Source of the DNA: Ceratopteris richardii
Lineage: Eukaryota > Streptophyta > Polypodiopsida > Polypodiales > Pteridaceae
DNA length: 64,000 nucleotides
NCBI GenBank assembly: GCA_020310875.1
Contig: CM035435.1
Span: 64,207,336 to 64,271,335 of the forward strand
Direction: 5' to 3'
Part shown: piece by piece, positions 9,967-21,290 of the stretch
Numbering within the stretch: the stretch's first letter is position 1
How the letters are laid out: every line of letters begins with the position of its first letter
Program-made: the position numbers and the translations under genes
The notes under the pieces: model-generated
Told to the model about the DNA's origin: nothing
The model's database searches: none
Seen by the model: only the letters and a program-made list of their open reading frames with translations

Positions 9967-11375
9967 CATGTGGAAATCACTCCACAAAAGGAAGTAAGCC
10001 CAAAGCTTTGCGGAAAGCTTCAAACTTCTCCCTAGGCAGAGCCTTCGTGAAAAGGTCTGTTATGTTCTCCTCTGTGGGCACATATGCCAAGCTGATCTCC
10101 CCAGTAGAGAACCTCTCCCTGACATAGTGATAATGCACCTCAATGTGCTTAGTGCAAGCATGGAACACAGGGTTCCTCGCAACTTCCAATGCGCTCTGAC
10201 TATCAGTGAAGATGGTGGTGGCAGAAGACTGGCCAACACCCAAATCAGCCATAAGGCGTCTGAGCCACACACACTCAACAGTCGCTATGAAAGCTGCCCT
10301 ATACTCAGCCTCACAACTGGAAGTGGCCACAGTAGGTTGCTTCTTGCTCAACCAAGATATACATGAGCTACCAAGCATGAAGCAAAAACCACTGGTGGAC
10401 ACACGAGTGTCATAGCAACTAGCCCAATCTGAGTCAGAAAAAGCATGCAAATATGGTGGTAGTGATCCCCCCTTGGGATAAAACAACCCAAGTAGCCGAG
10501 TACCACTCAAGTAGCGAAAGATGCACTTAACTGCCTTACAATGTGTGACTCCTGGGCAATGCATAAACGTGCTCATCTGTGAGACAGCAAACTGAATATC
10601 AAGCCGAGTAGTGCATAATTAAATCAAGCATCCAACAGCCTAATGATAGAGAACAACATCAAATGCATCTCCAGCATCATGAAGACTCAATCGTAAACCT
10701 GTCTCCATAGGAGTGGCAGTAGGCTTACAGTCTTCAAGGCCAAAACACTGCAATAATGTGTCAATATATTTCGTTTGACACAAAGCCATTCCACTATCAA
10801 CTTGCATAAACTGAATGCCCAAATAGTGATGCAAATGCCCCAAATCAGACATCTCAAATGAGGCATGCAAATCAGCCTTGAAATCAGCAATATGCTTCTA
10901 AATAGGACCAGTGAGCAGCATGTCGTCAACATAGACAACAATGATCAGAAGCACATCATTAGCATGCTTAACATATAAGGTGCTTTCAGATGGATTGTTC
11001 TCAAAACCATGTGCAACTAGATAGGCATGTATCTTCTCATACCAAGCACGTGGTGCTTGCTTTAAACCATATAATGCCTTCTTTAACCTGCACACCTGGT
11101 TTTCATGCCCTTTCTGCACAAAGCCATAGGGCTGAAAAACATACACTTCTTCATGCAAGTCACCATTCAGAAATGTTGTTTTAATGTCCAACTGATGTAT
11201 ATTCCAACCATGATGGGCTGCAAGTGCACAAATGCTGCGAATAGTAGTCATACGGCATGTAGGTGCAAAGGTCTCATCAAAATCAAAGCCTCTTTCCTGC
11301 GCATAATCCTTTGCAACAAGCCTAGCCTTATACCTGTCAACTATACCATCAGGTTTACGCTTCAGCTTGTATACC
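9967..11375 (-). pseudogene. Ty1/copia RT-RNase H fragment (copia-B, copy 1)
   Basis: Minus-strand RT begins inside the KLKRKPDG..RYKARLVAK block (about 11398) and runs through NGDLHEEVYVFQP, LYGLKQAPRAWYEKIHAY and the VVYVDDMLLTG active site. A stop at about 10897, the HYLGIQFM block and a second break near 10615 follow. RNase H comes next (SDWASCYDTRVSTSG..FCFMLG, KQPTVATSSCEAEYRA, FTDSQSAL) and ends LPFVE at 9988. It is truncated just after the stop codon, so the LTR is missing. It belongs to the same family as 21291-22414 and 51691-56255. Confidence 0.88.
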
Positions 11376-11440
11376 TTATCCCCGTGAAAATAGCTCAACC
11401 TTAAGAAAACCTAGAGAGAGCGATAGTCCCAGCCACACCA

Positions 11441-12828
11441 TTGCCTAGCAATGAACCATATGACTCATCTTATGACCATAGTCAAGGAAACTATCCCAGT
11501 TATGAGAGCTCTATCATAGAATATGGACAAATGTACGAACCATATGCCTATGGCATGGAAGTGCCAGATAGTTCCTACGGATATGAGCAGGACTACGTGT
11601 CATTGATGTACACAGCCCCTAGGGCATCCATACCCCCCGACCTATGAACAGACTGCATGTACCTAGAGGACCATGTTATAGATGTGGAGGTGATCATTAC
11701 ATCAGAGAATGTACACTGCCAAACCCACCACCACCACAGCGAGTCTGGGAAGGCTACTATAGTGATTGTGGTAAAGAACACCTTTTCAGAGATTGCCCCA
11801 AGAACCCCAACAAAGTTAACTCTAATGTGCAGATTAACATGATAGAAGTGATAGAATCATCAGGAAGCGATAAGGAGTATACTGTACCATTGAAAGCAAT
11901 AACTAGAGCCAAAGCGAGAGAAACCCGAGACAAAATTGAGGAGAATGATCAAGGTGACAGAGAAATGAACATATCTACACCTCAAGTAGTTGAAGACTCG
12001 GAAGAGCCTGAGAGAAGTGTTGTAAGCAAACAAACACAAAGATGGAAGAACCGCAGAGACAGGATAAAGGAAAAGAAATTGTTACAAAAGAAGGTAATTG
12101 AGAAGAGAGAACAAAATCTAAAAGCGAAACAAGAAGAGGAAGAAGAAAATCGGAAGGGAAAGTAAAAAAAAGAAGAAGTAGGATCAGTTTTAGCAGATCC
12201 CATGCCTGAGGAATTAGCCATGTGGATTCAAGCCTACAAAGCACGAATAAGAGCAGGACCTACCATTGAACAACATGAAAGAGAATATCCTAGAGGTGAC
12301 CTAGAGAAAGAGAGGTTGGAGATATGCAAAAAATTAATTGAAGTGGCTCAACAGACCCTAGAAAAACCTGTTGTTCAATTACCCAACTTGCGAATTCCCG
12401 AAAAAGAATTCCAAGAGTGTGTCATCCTTAATGAACCTGAGAAAACCAAAGAAGGTGAGATACACAATGAAAATCACTTTGAGGATAAAAGGGAAGGATC
12501 CATTATTCCCGAAGTAGAAGGAGAATGGCCTAAAGGTTTGTGGGCGAGAGTCCAAGAAGACCGGTGGAAGAAAGTGGAAGGAATAGACCCACCCTTTGAG
12601 GAGCTAGAAGCAGAAGATGGAATAGAGGATTCAATACCTGAATTGAATTCAGAAGAAATATTACCAATTGATCCAAGTAACGAAGAAAATGATAGTGTAA
12701 AGGCTTTGCCAAATTACACAGGAGAGTACGAACATAATTCAGAATTGTATTGCATTCCTTCAATAAGGAAAAAGAACCGAACCCATCAGTCCAAACATCT
12801 GATATCATACAACATCTTAAAAAGGTAA
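11441..12828 (+). pseudogene. gypsy-A gag C-terminal part (zinc knuckles, charged linker)
   Basis: It encodes a tyrosine-rich segment, then two zinc knuckles (CYRCGGDHYIREC and CGKEHLFRDC). A long, highly charged Glu/Lys-rich linker follows, ending SYNILKR. A TAA at 12163-12165 is private to this copy (TCA in copy 2). The frame closes at 12826, where the protease frame overlaps from 12750. The knuckles would bind packaged RNA; the linker's job is unknown. Confidence 0.75.
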
Positions 12829-13570
12829 AAATCCCTTGTACCCTGACGTTACTGTTAAGGATCAAACCATATTTGAAGGAGAAATTGACCAGTCAATTGG
12901 AGATCAAGACAGAAGAAAAAGAGATATCTGATGAAGTAAACACAGTAAAAATCCCAGTCGATAAGGTTGGAGATTTTAGTGAGGGAGATGAAGGAAATAC
13001 TTGCCTTCCAATTACCTATAGGGGTTACACCACCAAAGCCATTTTAGATACAGGAGCTGGAGTAGGAATAGCAACTAAAGAAATCTGGGAGAAATGGGGA
13101 AAACCAGCTCTAAGACCAACACGCATGAAGATACAAATGGCAAATGGACACATTGAACGACCCTTGGGATTATTGGAACGAGTAGTTTTATCACTTGCGG
13201 AGTTGAGTTCGAGCACACCTTAGCAATTTGTCAATTTGAAAGGCCTAGCAATTATGAAATGATACTTGGAAGACCTTTCATGGGACAATTAAAGGTAGTG
13301 CAAGATTGGGGAAAAGACGCGGTATACCTACAGCATGAAGGAACCACCACAAGAATAAATCTCCACACATATACATATGAAGATGTTCCCCCCTTACAAT
13401 GGAATCAGATTCATAAGGAGGAAGATAATCAGTCGATTCATAGTATAGGTTCAAGTGATCAATCATGGATGAACGAAGACACTCATCTATGGATATGCCA
13501 AACTGCGAAAAAGGAGGAAGATAGGAGAAAAGGATGGCAGCAAAAGCAAGGAATTGCTAGATCTGTATAA
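12750..13570 (+). pseudogene. gypsy-A aspartic protease 1
   Basis: Retropepsin with active site AILDTGAGVGIA, flap-side VLERVVL and, in another frame, the closing MILGRPFMGQL block. A 1-nt deletion in GCGG/AGTTGAG (about 13200) breaks it, and the same deletion is present in copy 2. It starts in a frame shifted by -1 from gag, with about 79 nt of overlap ending at a TTAAAAAGG run. A TAA at 13568 is also shared with copy 2. Confidence 0.8.
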
Positions 13571-13582
13571 GATCCAGCCTAC

Positions 13583-15423
13583 ATGCCTCAAATATTCTTA
13601 GATGAAGAATTTGAACCTCATGGTTGGATGGAGATTTTAGCTACTCTCGATGTGTGTGTAAACGAAGAAGTGATAACCATGAATGAATGCATTGATGAGG
13701 AAGGATATGACGTGAGTCTATATGTGGTAGTCCTTCAGGAGGATGAAGAAGGAGAAGTCATAGAAAAGGAATGGAAGGAATACTATGAGAGCATTGAAAT
13801 GGAGCAAGAACACATTGAAACAGAAAATGAAACTCAAGAAGTAAGTATCATAGCTAATAAAATAAATCAAGAACCAACACAGGAAGAGGAGCTTGGATTA
13901 GAAAAAACAAAATTCGATGAAGAAAACAAGCCTCAAGACCCATTTGAAGTGCCCGCCCACTTCAAAAAATATGAAGTAGAAGAGAGAACAATTGCTATTC
14001 AAATGCCAAAACGAGAAGCACAGCCGGGAATAGCATATGACAACAAAGAGCAAACCAAGAAGATAGTAGTAACGTTAGAGGAAGGAGAGGAGCGATGTAC
14101 TTTCATAGGACAGGATGTCTCAATGGAGGAAGAACAAGAGTCAATACGCCTCATAAGGGAATACTGGGATGTCTTTGCCTGGACCTATAAGGACTTGAAA
14201 GGAGTAGATCCATCTATATGTGCTCATAGAATCCCTATGACATCTGAAGCCAGACCTTCTAAACAAAGACCGTACACATACAATGATGTGTACTCAGCAA
14301 AGATAAAGGAAGAGATAGATAAGTTGTTAGATGCTGGATTTATATATGAGATTGAACACACGGAATGGGTATCACCTTTGGTGGTTGTACCAAAAAAGAA
14401 TGGGAAGTTAAGGGTATGCATTAATCTGAAAAAAGTGAATGCCGCCACCATAAGAGACAGTTACCTGTTGCCCATCACGGATCATCTTCTGGAGAGAGTG
14501 GCAAGGAAGGAAGTGTATAGTTTTTTGGACGGCTTTTCAGGATATAATAAGGTAGCCATTGCTCTTGAAGACCAACATAAAACAGCCTTTGCAACTGAAT
14601 GGGGAGTATACGCCTTTAGGGTTATGCCTTTCGGCCTAACCAATGCCCCAGCCACTTTCCAAAGATTGATGTGCCATGTATTCAAAGAGTTCCTGAGAAA
14701 GAGTATGGGGGTATACGTGGATGATTTATGTACTTATTCAGCAATACGATCAGAGCATATCCCTGAACTAGAAAAGATCTTTGCCAAATGTCGACAATAT
14801 AGAGTATGCCTCAATCCAGAAAAGTGTGCTTCGTGGTTCGACAAGTAAAGATATTAAGACATATTGTCTCTAAAAATGGAATTTCAACTGATGAAGACAA
14901 AATCAAAGTAATTCTGGATTTACCGAGACCAAAGACTGCTAAAGAAGTACAAGCATTTATGGGACATTGCGGATACTACCAAAGATTTATACATATGTAT
15001 GCCATAATTGCTAGACCTCTTTATGCACTATTGTCTCAATTTAATTGGACTGAAGAATGTGAAAAGGCCTTTAATGAGTTAAAGAGTTGATTGAGTTCAG
15101 CCCCAATCCTTCGAGTACCCAATTGGAATAAGCCAATTCACATTCACCTGGATGCTTCCAAGTTTGCCATTGGGTGCATCTTAGCTCAACCTGTAGATAC
15201 TGGAAAGTTAGGCCATCTTATAGCCTATGCCAGTAGACAATTAAATCAAGCAGAACGCAATTATACCACAACCGAAAGAGAAGGCCTAGGAATGGTGTAT
15301 GCAGTAAAGACGTTTCGACACTACTTATTGGCAAACAAATTCAAATTCTACATTGATCATCAAGCCCTACTATACTTAGTCAATAAGCCTAGTACGATGG
15401 TTTCTATTATTGATGGAATTTGA
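13583..15423 (+). pseudogene. gypsy-A reverse transcriptase and RNase H
   Basis: It opens with an acidic linker, then RT: FAWTYKDLKGVDPSICAHRI, VVVPKKNGKLRVCIN, FLDGFSGYNKVAIA, MPFGLTNAPATFQRLM and active site VYVDDLCTY. A 1-nt deletion near 14830 moves the thumb (HIVSKNGISTDEDKI) into another frame. TGA at 15088 precedes RNase H (HIHLDASKFAIGCILAQP, AERNYTTTEREGLGMVYAVK, FYIDHQALLYL). The deletion and the TGA are shared with copy 2, so they predate both copies. Confidence 0.85.
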
Positions 15424-17275
15424 TTTTGAAGTAGTAGTCAAGAAAGGAAATACCCACATAAGAGCGGATCACCTATCAAGAATGACACACGGTGAACCAC
15501 CCATAGGAGTATCAGATGATCTGCCAGACATGTACCTGTTTAACCTCGAAGTATGTCCCCAATGGGCAGAAAAGTTGATCCCTATACTCACGCATGGACC
15601 TAAAAATGGGATCACACCAAACCGAACTCAAGACCTATGGAAGACTAAAAATCTTCATATCATTGCTGGAAGTTTGTATCATCAAGAATCAAGTGGATTA
15701 CTCATGAGATGTGTCGAAGAGGAGGAACAAGAAATGTGGCTTCAGAAAGCACATGTAAATCAATGGAAAACTCATCTAAATGCGAACGGAACATGGCAAA
15801 CACTAAGAAGATTGGGCATATATTGGCCAACCATGCAGAGGGATGCGCATAACTATGTATCAGCCTGTCCAACCTGTCAAGAACGGAATCTAGAAGAGAA
15901 CTCCACTCTATGCTACTCCACTATAGCACCAAGATGGAGCATGCCTCTGGTGAAGTTCTTAAAGACCCAAGAGTACCCAGAAGGAGCCACTCTAGCAAGA
16001 AAACGAGCACTTGTAGAACAAAGTAAGGACTATGCTCTTATCGGAAAACAACTTTTCAAACGAGGCAGAGATAATCATTTGCGGATGTGCATTCATGAAG
16101 ATGAGTATCTTGCTATTTTAGAGATGGCACATACAGGAGCTGCAAGAGAACATTTCTCTACAGATAAAACAGCAAAAATGATTCTCTTTGCTGGAATGTG
16201 GTGGCCAACTCTACATCAAGATGCAGCAACATATGTGCAAAGATGTGATACGTGTCAACGAACGAAATATCCAATTAGAAGGGATGAAATGCCACTAAAA
16301 CCCATGATGAGTGCCAGAGCCTTTACTAAATGGGGAATAGACTTCATAGGACCTATTAGCCCCCCAGCTAAAGGATCCCATGCAGAGTATATAATTGTAG
16401 CCACAGACTATCTGACCAAATGGGTTGAAGCCAAAGCAACCAAGAAAAACGATGCAAGAACTACTGCCAAGTTTCTCTTCGAGCACGTTTTCACTAGATT
16501 TGGACTACTGATAGAAATTGTGAGTGATAGAGGCACGCATTTTGTGAATGAAGTGATAGAAGCCTTACTAAATGAATTTTTGGTAATTCATAAGAAATCA
16601 GCCCCTTATCACCCACAAGCCAATGGACAAGCCGAAAGTTCCAATAAAATCTTATGCACAGTTCTCACAAAAATTGTGAACAATGGTAGATCTGATTGGG
16701 ATAAACAATTACATCACGCTTTATGGGCATTTCGAGTAGCCTACAAAATAGCCATAAGAACTAATCCTTTTCACTTAGTGTATGGACAGAATGCTATTTT
16801 ACCAATTGATTTCTTAATACCCACTCTTAGAGTAGCAACAACTTATGAGTGGACGGGACATGAACTCTCAGCTCAATTGGATCAAATAGAGAAGCTTCAT
16901 GAAACTAGGTTACAAGCAGTAGCAGGGATTTATGCTGCAAAAAGGCAACAAAAGGCATATTTTGATGCTCATAATAAAGACAAAAATTTGAAGGAAGGAG
17001 ATTTAGTTTTGGTATATACTCTGAAACAACACGCTAAGAAGTTGCAAAAGAGAGGATATGGCCCGTTGATCATCAATCATATATCCACGAGTGGAGCCAT
17101 CAGCTTAGCAACTCTAGATGGAGAAGTATTACCAAACTATATCAGTGGGTGTCGAGTGAAAAAATATCTAGAACCACTGACTGAAGAAACAATATCACGA
17201 TTAATAAAGGGGAAGAATAGACACATCGAGGAGGAAAGGATACGAGAAGAAGAGAGACAGGAAGCACTAGAATGA
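15413..17275 (+). CDS. gypsy-A integrase with duplicated HHCC zinc module
   Basis: Open from the ATG at 15413 (620 aa). It begins with the RNase H tail (RADHLSRM). Module 1 (about 15640-15890) carries H..H and CPTC within LRRLGIYWPTMQRDAHNYVS. Module 2 (about 16000-16265) carries H..H and CDTC within FAGMWWPTLHQDAATYVQ. The catalytic core follows: D in GIDFIGPI, D in EIVSDRGTHF, E in NGQAESSNK. The end has a GPY/F-like block (KRGYGPLIINHI..) and a charged tail with no chromodomain. Ordinary gypsy integrases have one HHCC domain. It is upstream-disabled because pol is broken, but this frame itself is intact. Confidence 0.85.
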   Translation: MEFDFEVVVKKGNTHIRADHLSRMTHGEPPIGVSDDLPDMYLFNLEVCPQWAEKLIPILTHGPKNGITPNRTQDLWKTKNLHIIAGSLYHQESSGLLMRCVEEEEQEMWLQKAHVNQWKTHLNANGTWQTLRRLGIYWPTMQRDAHNYVSACPTCQERNLEENSTLCYSTIAPRWSMPLVKFLKTQEYPEGATLARKRALVEQSKDYALIGKQLFKRGRDNHLRMCIHEDEYLAILEMAHTGAAREHFSTDKTAKMILFAGMWWPTLHQDAATYVQRCDTCQRTKYPIRRDEMPLKPMMSARAFTKWGIDFIGPISPPAKGSHAEYIIVATDYLTKWVEAKATKKNDARTTAKFLFEHVFTRFGLLIEIVSDRGTHFVNEVIEALLNEFLVIHKKSAPYHPQANGQAESSNKILCTVLTKIVNNGRSDWDKQLHHALWAFRVAYKIAIRTNPFHLVYGQNAILPIDFLIPTLRVATTYEWTGHELSAQLDQIEKLHETRLQAVAGIYAAKRQQKAYFDAHNKDKNLKEGDLVLVYTLKQHAKKLQKRGYGPLIINHISTSGAISLATLDGEVLPNYISGCRVKKYLEPLTEETISRLIKGKNRHIEEERIREEERQEALE

Positions 17276-17296
17276 ATCAAGAAACGAAAAGAGTGG

Positions 17297-17797
17297 ATGA
17301 GAGAGAGAGATGAGAGATATCGACTAGGAGAAGAACTCATCCCAATGGCTAATTTTAGAGCCACTAAAAACCTAGGTCAACAGAGGACACAACCATATTT
17401 GAATTTGGGAGCCGGAAAAAAGGAATACCACTTAGTGGATGCTCTCATTGACACAGGAGCCACCATAAGTTGTATCAAACTTTCATTGACTCAAAAACTC
17501 AAGGAGGAATTACGTCCATCAAAGGCACAATTGATAGGGATAGGGGTAACAATTACTCAATGTATGGGTGAAGTAACCTTATCTCTACATATTGGAAACA
17601 ATACTATGGAACAGAAGCTCTTAGTATGTCAGGATCAGGACTTACTCGAAGACTTAGTGCTAGGTCAAGATTGGATATACGAATATGAAGTGACTATCCA
17701 ATTGGCCTTAGAATACATCTCAGCCAAGATAGGACATCGTGAAGTATTCAACATGCTAGACGAACGACCAATCAAAGCCAAAAACTCACTCAAATGA
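17297..17797 (+). CDS. gypsy-A second aspartic protease, downstream of integrase
   Basis: 166 aa with retropepsin hallmarks: ALIDTGATISCI (active-site DTG), a mid GIGVTITQCMGEV block and the closing LVLGQDWIYEY (ILG-D equivalent). It starts at an ATG 19 nt after the integrase stop. It differs from protease 1 (DTGAG) in sequence and location. A retropepsin after integrase is not the normal gypsy order of gag-PR-RT-RH-INT. It could be a captured cellular or retroviral-type protease, or the working protease of a family whose first protease is broken. In copy 2 the start codon is lost and CGA has become TGA. Confidence 0.82.
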   Translation: MRERDERYRLGEELIPMANFRATKNLGQQRTQPYLNLGAGKKEYHLVDALIDTGATISCIKLSLTQKLKEELRPSKAQLIGIGVTITQCMGEVTLSLHIGNNTMEQKLLVCQDQDLLEDLVLGQDWIYEYEVTIQLALEYISAKIGHREVFNMLDERPIKAKNSLK

Positions 17798-18892
17798 ACA
17801 CAAATGATGCATGTATGTTCACTAGCACTATGGATACCCCTTCAGCTAGTACTTCATGTAAAGACACACCGAATTCGGCTTGCATACCACCTTCTAATCT
17901 AGCAAGTCATAAGAGTGAAATTCTATCTGAAAACAGCCTTAGCGAAGAACCATGCACGAGAAAGACTAGTTCTCTTAATAATCCCAAGTCGGCACCTATT
18001 AGAATATACCCCCATTCCTTACACTTGACAAGCTTGGATAAGGAAGGATCAGGTAGCTACATATTTTCTACAACAGAAACATCAGCAACATCAGAACCAT
18101 CCATTGAAAAAGGAGACAAATTACTTTGGACACCGAAATCCCCAACAAATTGCTAGAATGTGGGTTCCAAAGAAGATGATAGCCGCCCAGTCGAACCGAA
18201 CTCAAATATGGATTCCCGAGTCATGTACTCAAAGGGCAATCACCAGAAAGGAGAAACCATTGCATAAGGAGAATTGGGATGGCCTAAAGACAAGACAACA
18301 AAAGATAAACTCCTGCAGGACAGAGCTGGAGTCTACATACAATTCACTTGTCATTCCAAGATTCAAAAAGCAGACAAAGAAGAAGCACCAGATGAGAAGC
18401 ATCACAATCAATAGGAGGGTGGGGAACACAATTTTTCCCAACAAAATAAAGCAGATTTGGATGCAGAAAGACAAAGCAAGCTGTATACATCTGCCAAACA
18501 GTTCGAGTTGCACGCATTTGGCGTTACCAGAATCCAAAGTATGCATGATAGGGCCACATTACAAGGCCACGCATTCGGCACAAGATTCTTCTGTTTCAGG
18601 ATAGTGAAGCACATTTTCCTATTGGGAAATAGGAGAGCACTTGTACATAATTTAAAGAAAACTACTAACAAATTAATAATCGCTTCGGCTATGAACTCAC
18701 TTTTCTGTTTTTCTTTCACACAAAAACATAAAAATACCTAAAATTATAAAAAATCCCAGGTATTACCTTTCTCACACCCACGGGGAAGGGACGACACCAT
18801 TCACTCGGAGCAATGTCAACCTTATGAAGGACAAATGAAGGAGGATTTATGATACTATATGACCACTAATTCATACTCTATATTGAGTGCAG
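17798..18892 (+). other. gypsy-A inter-ORF region
   Basis: Two short overlapping frames (17794-18156 Ser/Thr-rich; 18104-18604 basic) are present in similar form in copy 2. They have no recognisable domain, and changes between copies do not avoid amino-acid replacement, so coding is doubtful. 18605-18892 is AT-rich and may hold a leader or splice acceptor for the 3' ORF region. Confidence 0.4.
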
Positions 18893-19950
18893 ATGGCATC
18901 CACTAATTCCGAAGCGACTCAAGAGGAAGAGGTTTAGCTTCTTCCACTAGAATCTATAACAAAAGCAAGAGGCCATTGGTTTCTGGATGACCAACCAGTG
19001 TCGGACCTCATTTTCATGGCTACCATCAAGATTATGGACAGGGATCACTACTTCCCTATTATGTCGCAAGACTTCAAGACTATCATACAAGGATTACCTC
19101 GCATGGTGGATGTCTGGACACAGGCAGGAATAGAGGCATTTCTAAAACTGCCTATTTATTTGCCAAATTTTCAAAGATGCACGCAAGTGATGAACACACT
19201 TCAGCCTGCAGCGAATAGGATATCAGTCCCTGAGGCACGAGTATTGGATAAAGTGGGTACCTAGAAAACCATTCAATTCACTCATGAGTTAATCAACAAA
19301 GCTTTCGGATGGAATCAAGAAGAAGCACCAATGTCAAGGAGGAATGTCATGATCCAAAAAAGAGATCCTTTTTGGATATCAACAGAACGGATATTGAAGA
19401 TGTTGTCCGCTTGGTGCATCAACACTTTTGTTTTCCTAGTATGCATAGATACACGGCACCTCAAAAGATTGTCGTACAACTGCTTTCACATGCGATGAGG
19501 CAAGTCGGTAATAAAGTAAATATGACTCCATATGTTCAAGAACGTCTATTTGAAGCCAAGAAGAAGTGGGGTCAGAAAAAGTTTCTCAATGGCAGTTCAT
19601 CTTTGACCTTACTTATATATGAGGCACTTGAAATGAAACACTGCTTGCGTGAGATGCCAACCTCAGAAGGGCTAGCCAAATATGCCAAGTCAGCTACAGT
19701 CCCAAAGAAAAAGAAAACAGTCATTGCTGTTGAAGAAGTAGGAACGAGTTCAAGGACACCTATGAAAGGAACTAAACGCTTAAGAGAGGAAGAAGCTCAA
19801 GAGACACCCACTTCAAAGAGGACACACATCTTACCAAAGATTCCTGGAAATCAACAACCAATTACGAAAAGAGACCTCTCTGCTGCCCTCGAAGAAACAC
19901 ATAAGTATATGCGGGGGCAGATAAATTTGAATATTCAAGGTCACCATTAA
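18893..19950 (+). pseudogene. gypsy-A 3' ORF, N-terminal part
   Basis: It starts MASTNSEATQEEE. Copy 1 has a TAG at 18935 where copy 2 has CAG. Blocks MDRDHYFPIMSQDFKTIIQG and DVVRLVHQHFCFP..YTAPQKIVVQLLSH lie in two frames, separated by a TAG at 19262 and a shift that both copies share. The C-terminal half is basic and Lys/Thr-rich (PKKKKTVI) and ends with QGHH at 19950. No family was recognised; in position it resembles the extra 3' ORF of Athila-like elements. Confidence 0.6.
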
Positions 19951-19995
19951 TCTAATGAAGAATCAAGTTATGAGAAGGACACACTGGATACAGAT

Positions 19996-21290
19996 ATGCA
20001 AACAGAAACACACAATGAAGATTGGACAGAGATCAATCAAGTTGAAGTCACACCAAATAACGAACAGAAACAAGTAAAGAACATAGAAGAACCAAAGGAA
20101 CTAGAGCACGTCATTCAATTGAATGATACAACAAAGATTAGTATCACAAAAGCTACCATATCGAATAAAGAAGTAATGCAACCTATCAAGGAAGAAATGC
20201 AAAATCCAGTAAAAAAAGAGTCAGACCTACACAAAAATGAAGAGCAAATTGTAATTGAAGTACCGGAGGACACTCCTCAAGGCAAAATCAACCACATGGA
20301 GGCTGAGCCAAGGATACAACTCCACATTAGGCAGCCCAATGACACTACATTACACGTAGCACAAGGAAAAGATGTGACAACAGGAGCAGAACCAAGTGTT
20401 CCTAAAACATGGTTAAATGTGGATGTCACACAATTAAAGCATGTGGTCAAGCAGATGATACAAACGGCCATGGATACACAGCAACAGATGATGGATACAG
20501 ATGCAGACTACGACAAAGCCATGAGGGAAAAGAATCAGTTACAAATCATGAGTGAACAACTATCTGCACAATTAATCCAGCCACAAAAAGATATTGCTAT
20601 CAAAGAAACGGAGTTACTTGAGGTAAAAACACAATGTGACACATTGATGACCCAACATCGTCACCTCTAGACACAATTAATGGACTTACAAAGATTACAT
20701 GAAGCCAGCGAGGCCAACAAAGAGCACATAAAAGCTAGAAGTCATCTTCTTGAAACACAACTGAAGGTATACATGGAGGAGAATGACACTTTATGAAATA
20801 GAAATAAAGAACTGATGAAGTCGTTGCTATATGATCAACCCATCGAAAAACAAGAGACAACGGATCTTGATCAGGGAGAATTAAAAGCTCAAATCAAGAA
20901 ATATGCAGATTTGCTGAAACAAGAGCAAGAATTGAGAGAAGAATGGGAACGTAAGTACATTCAAGAAACAAATGAGCTAAAAAAGCAATTGAATACAGCC
21001 CATGGAAAACTTGCAGCAAGCTACAGTGAAAATATGGATCACGTAGCAGAAATTGGCGATGAACTGCTGGCAGCCAAAGAAGCACTGAGAGCAGCCATGC
21101 AAGAAAATAAAGAAAAGACTGAACGTATAGCACAGTTAGAGATCCAAGTAAAGCAGAAAGCACCAATCGGGACACCAGTAGAGCCAATAAAAGAGAATCC
21201 TAGTGACGAGGTAGAGGTACATCCTCTATATCCCCCGATTTATAATTCTCCAATAGGTCAGAAGGAACGGGCATTATTGGTGTCCCGGTT
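19996..21290 (+). pseudogene. gypsy-A 3' ORF, coiled-coil part
   Basis: Long heptad-rich, Glu/Lys/Gln-rich sequence (for example EQELREEWERKYIQETNEL). Interrupted in copy 1 by TAG at 20668 (CAG in copy 2) and TGA at about 20794 (CGA in copy 2). It is cut off at the join to copia-B, so its C-terminal domain is missing. A structural or envelope-like role is possible but unproven. Confidence 0.65.

Larger units (their letters stand above)
11381..21290 (+). mobile_element. gypsy-A copy 1, LTR-less internal fragment
   Basis: Nearly identical throughout to gypsy-A copy 2 (about 35668-45640), but with no LTRs, no gag 5' part and no 3' end. It lacks a 60-bp segment at about 21254 that is present in copy 2. 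Both ends join copia-B sequence: minus strand on the left, plus strand on the right, with short microhomology (GA) at the right join. This looks like a rearrangement product rather than an insertion. Confidence 0.88.

Noticed and set aside
13200-13260. Programmed frameshift inside protease 1
   Set aside because: The shift interrupts the domain between the active site and its closing block; a shared 1-nt deletion explains it better.
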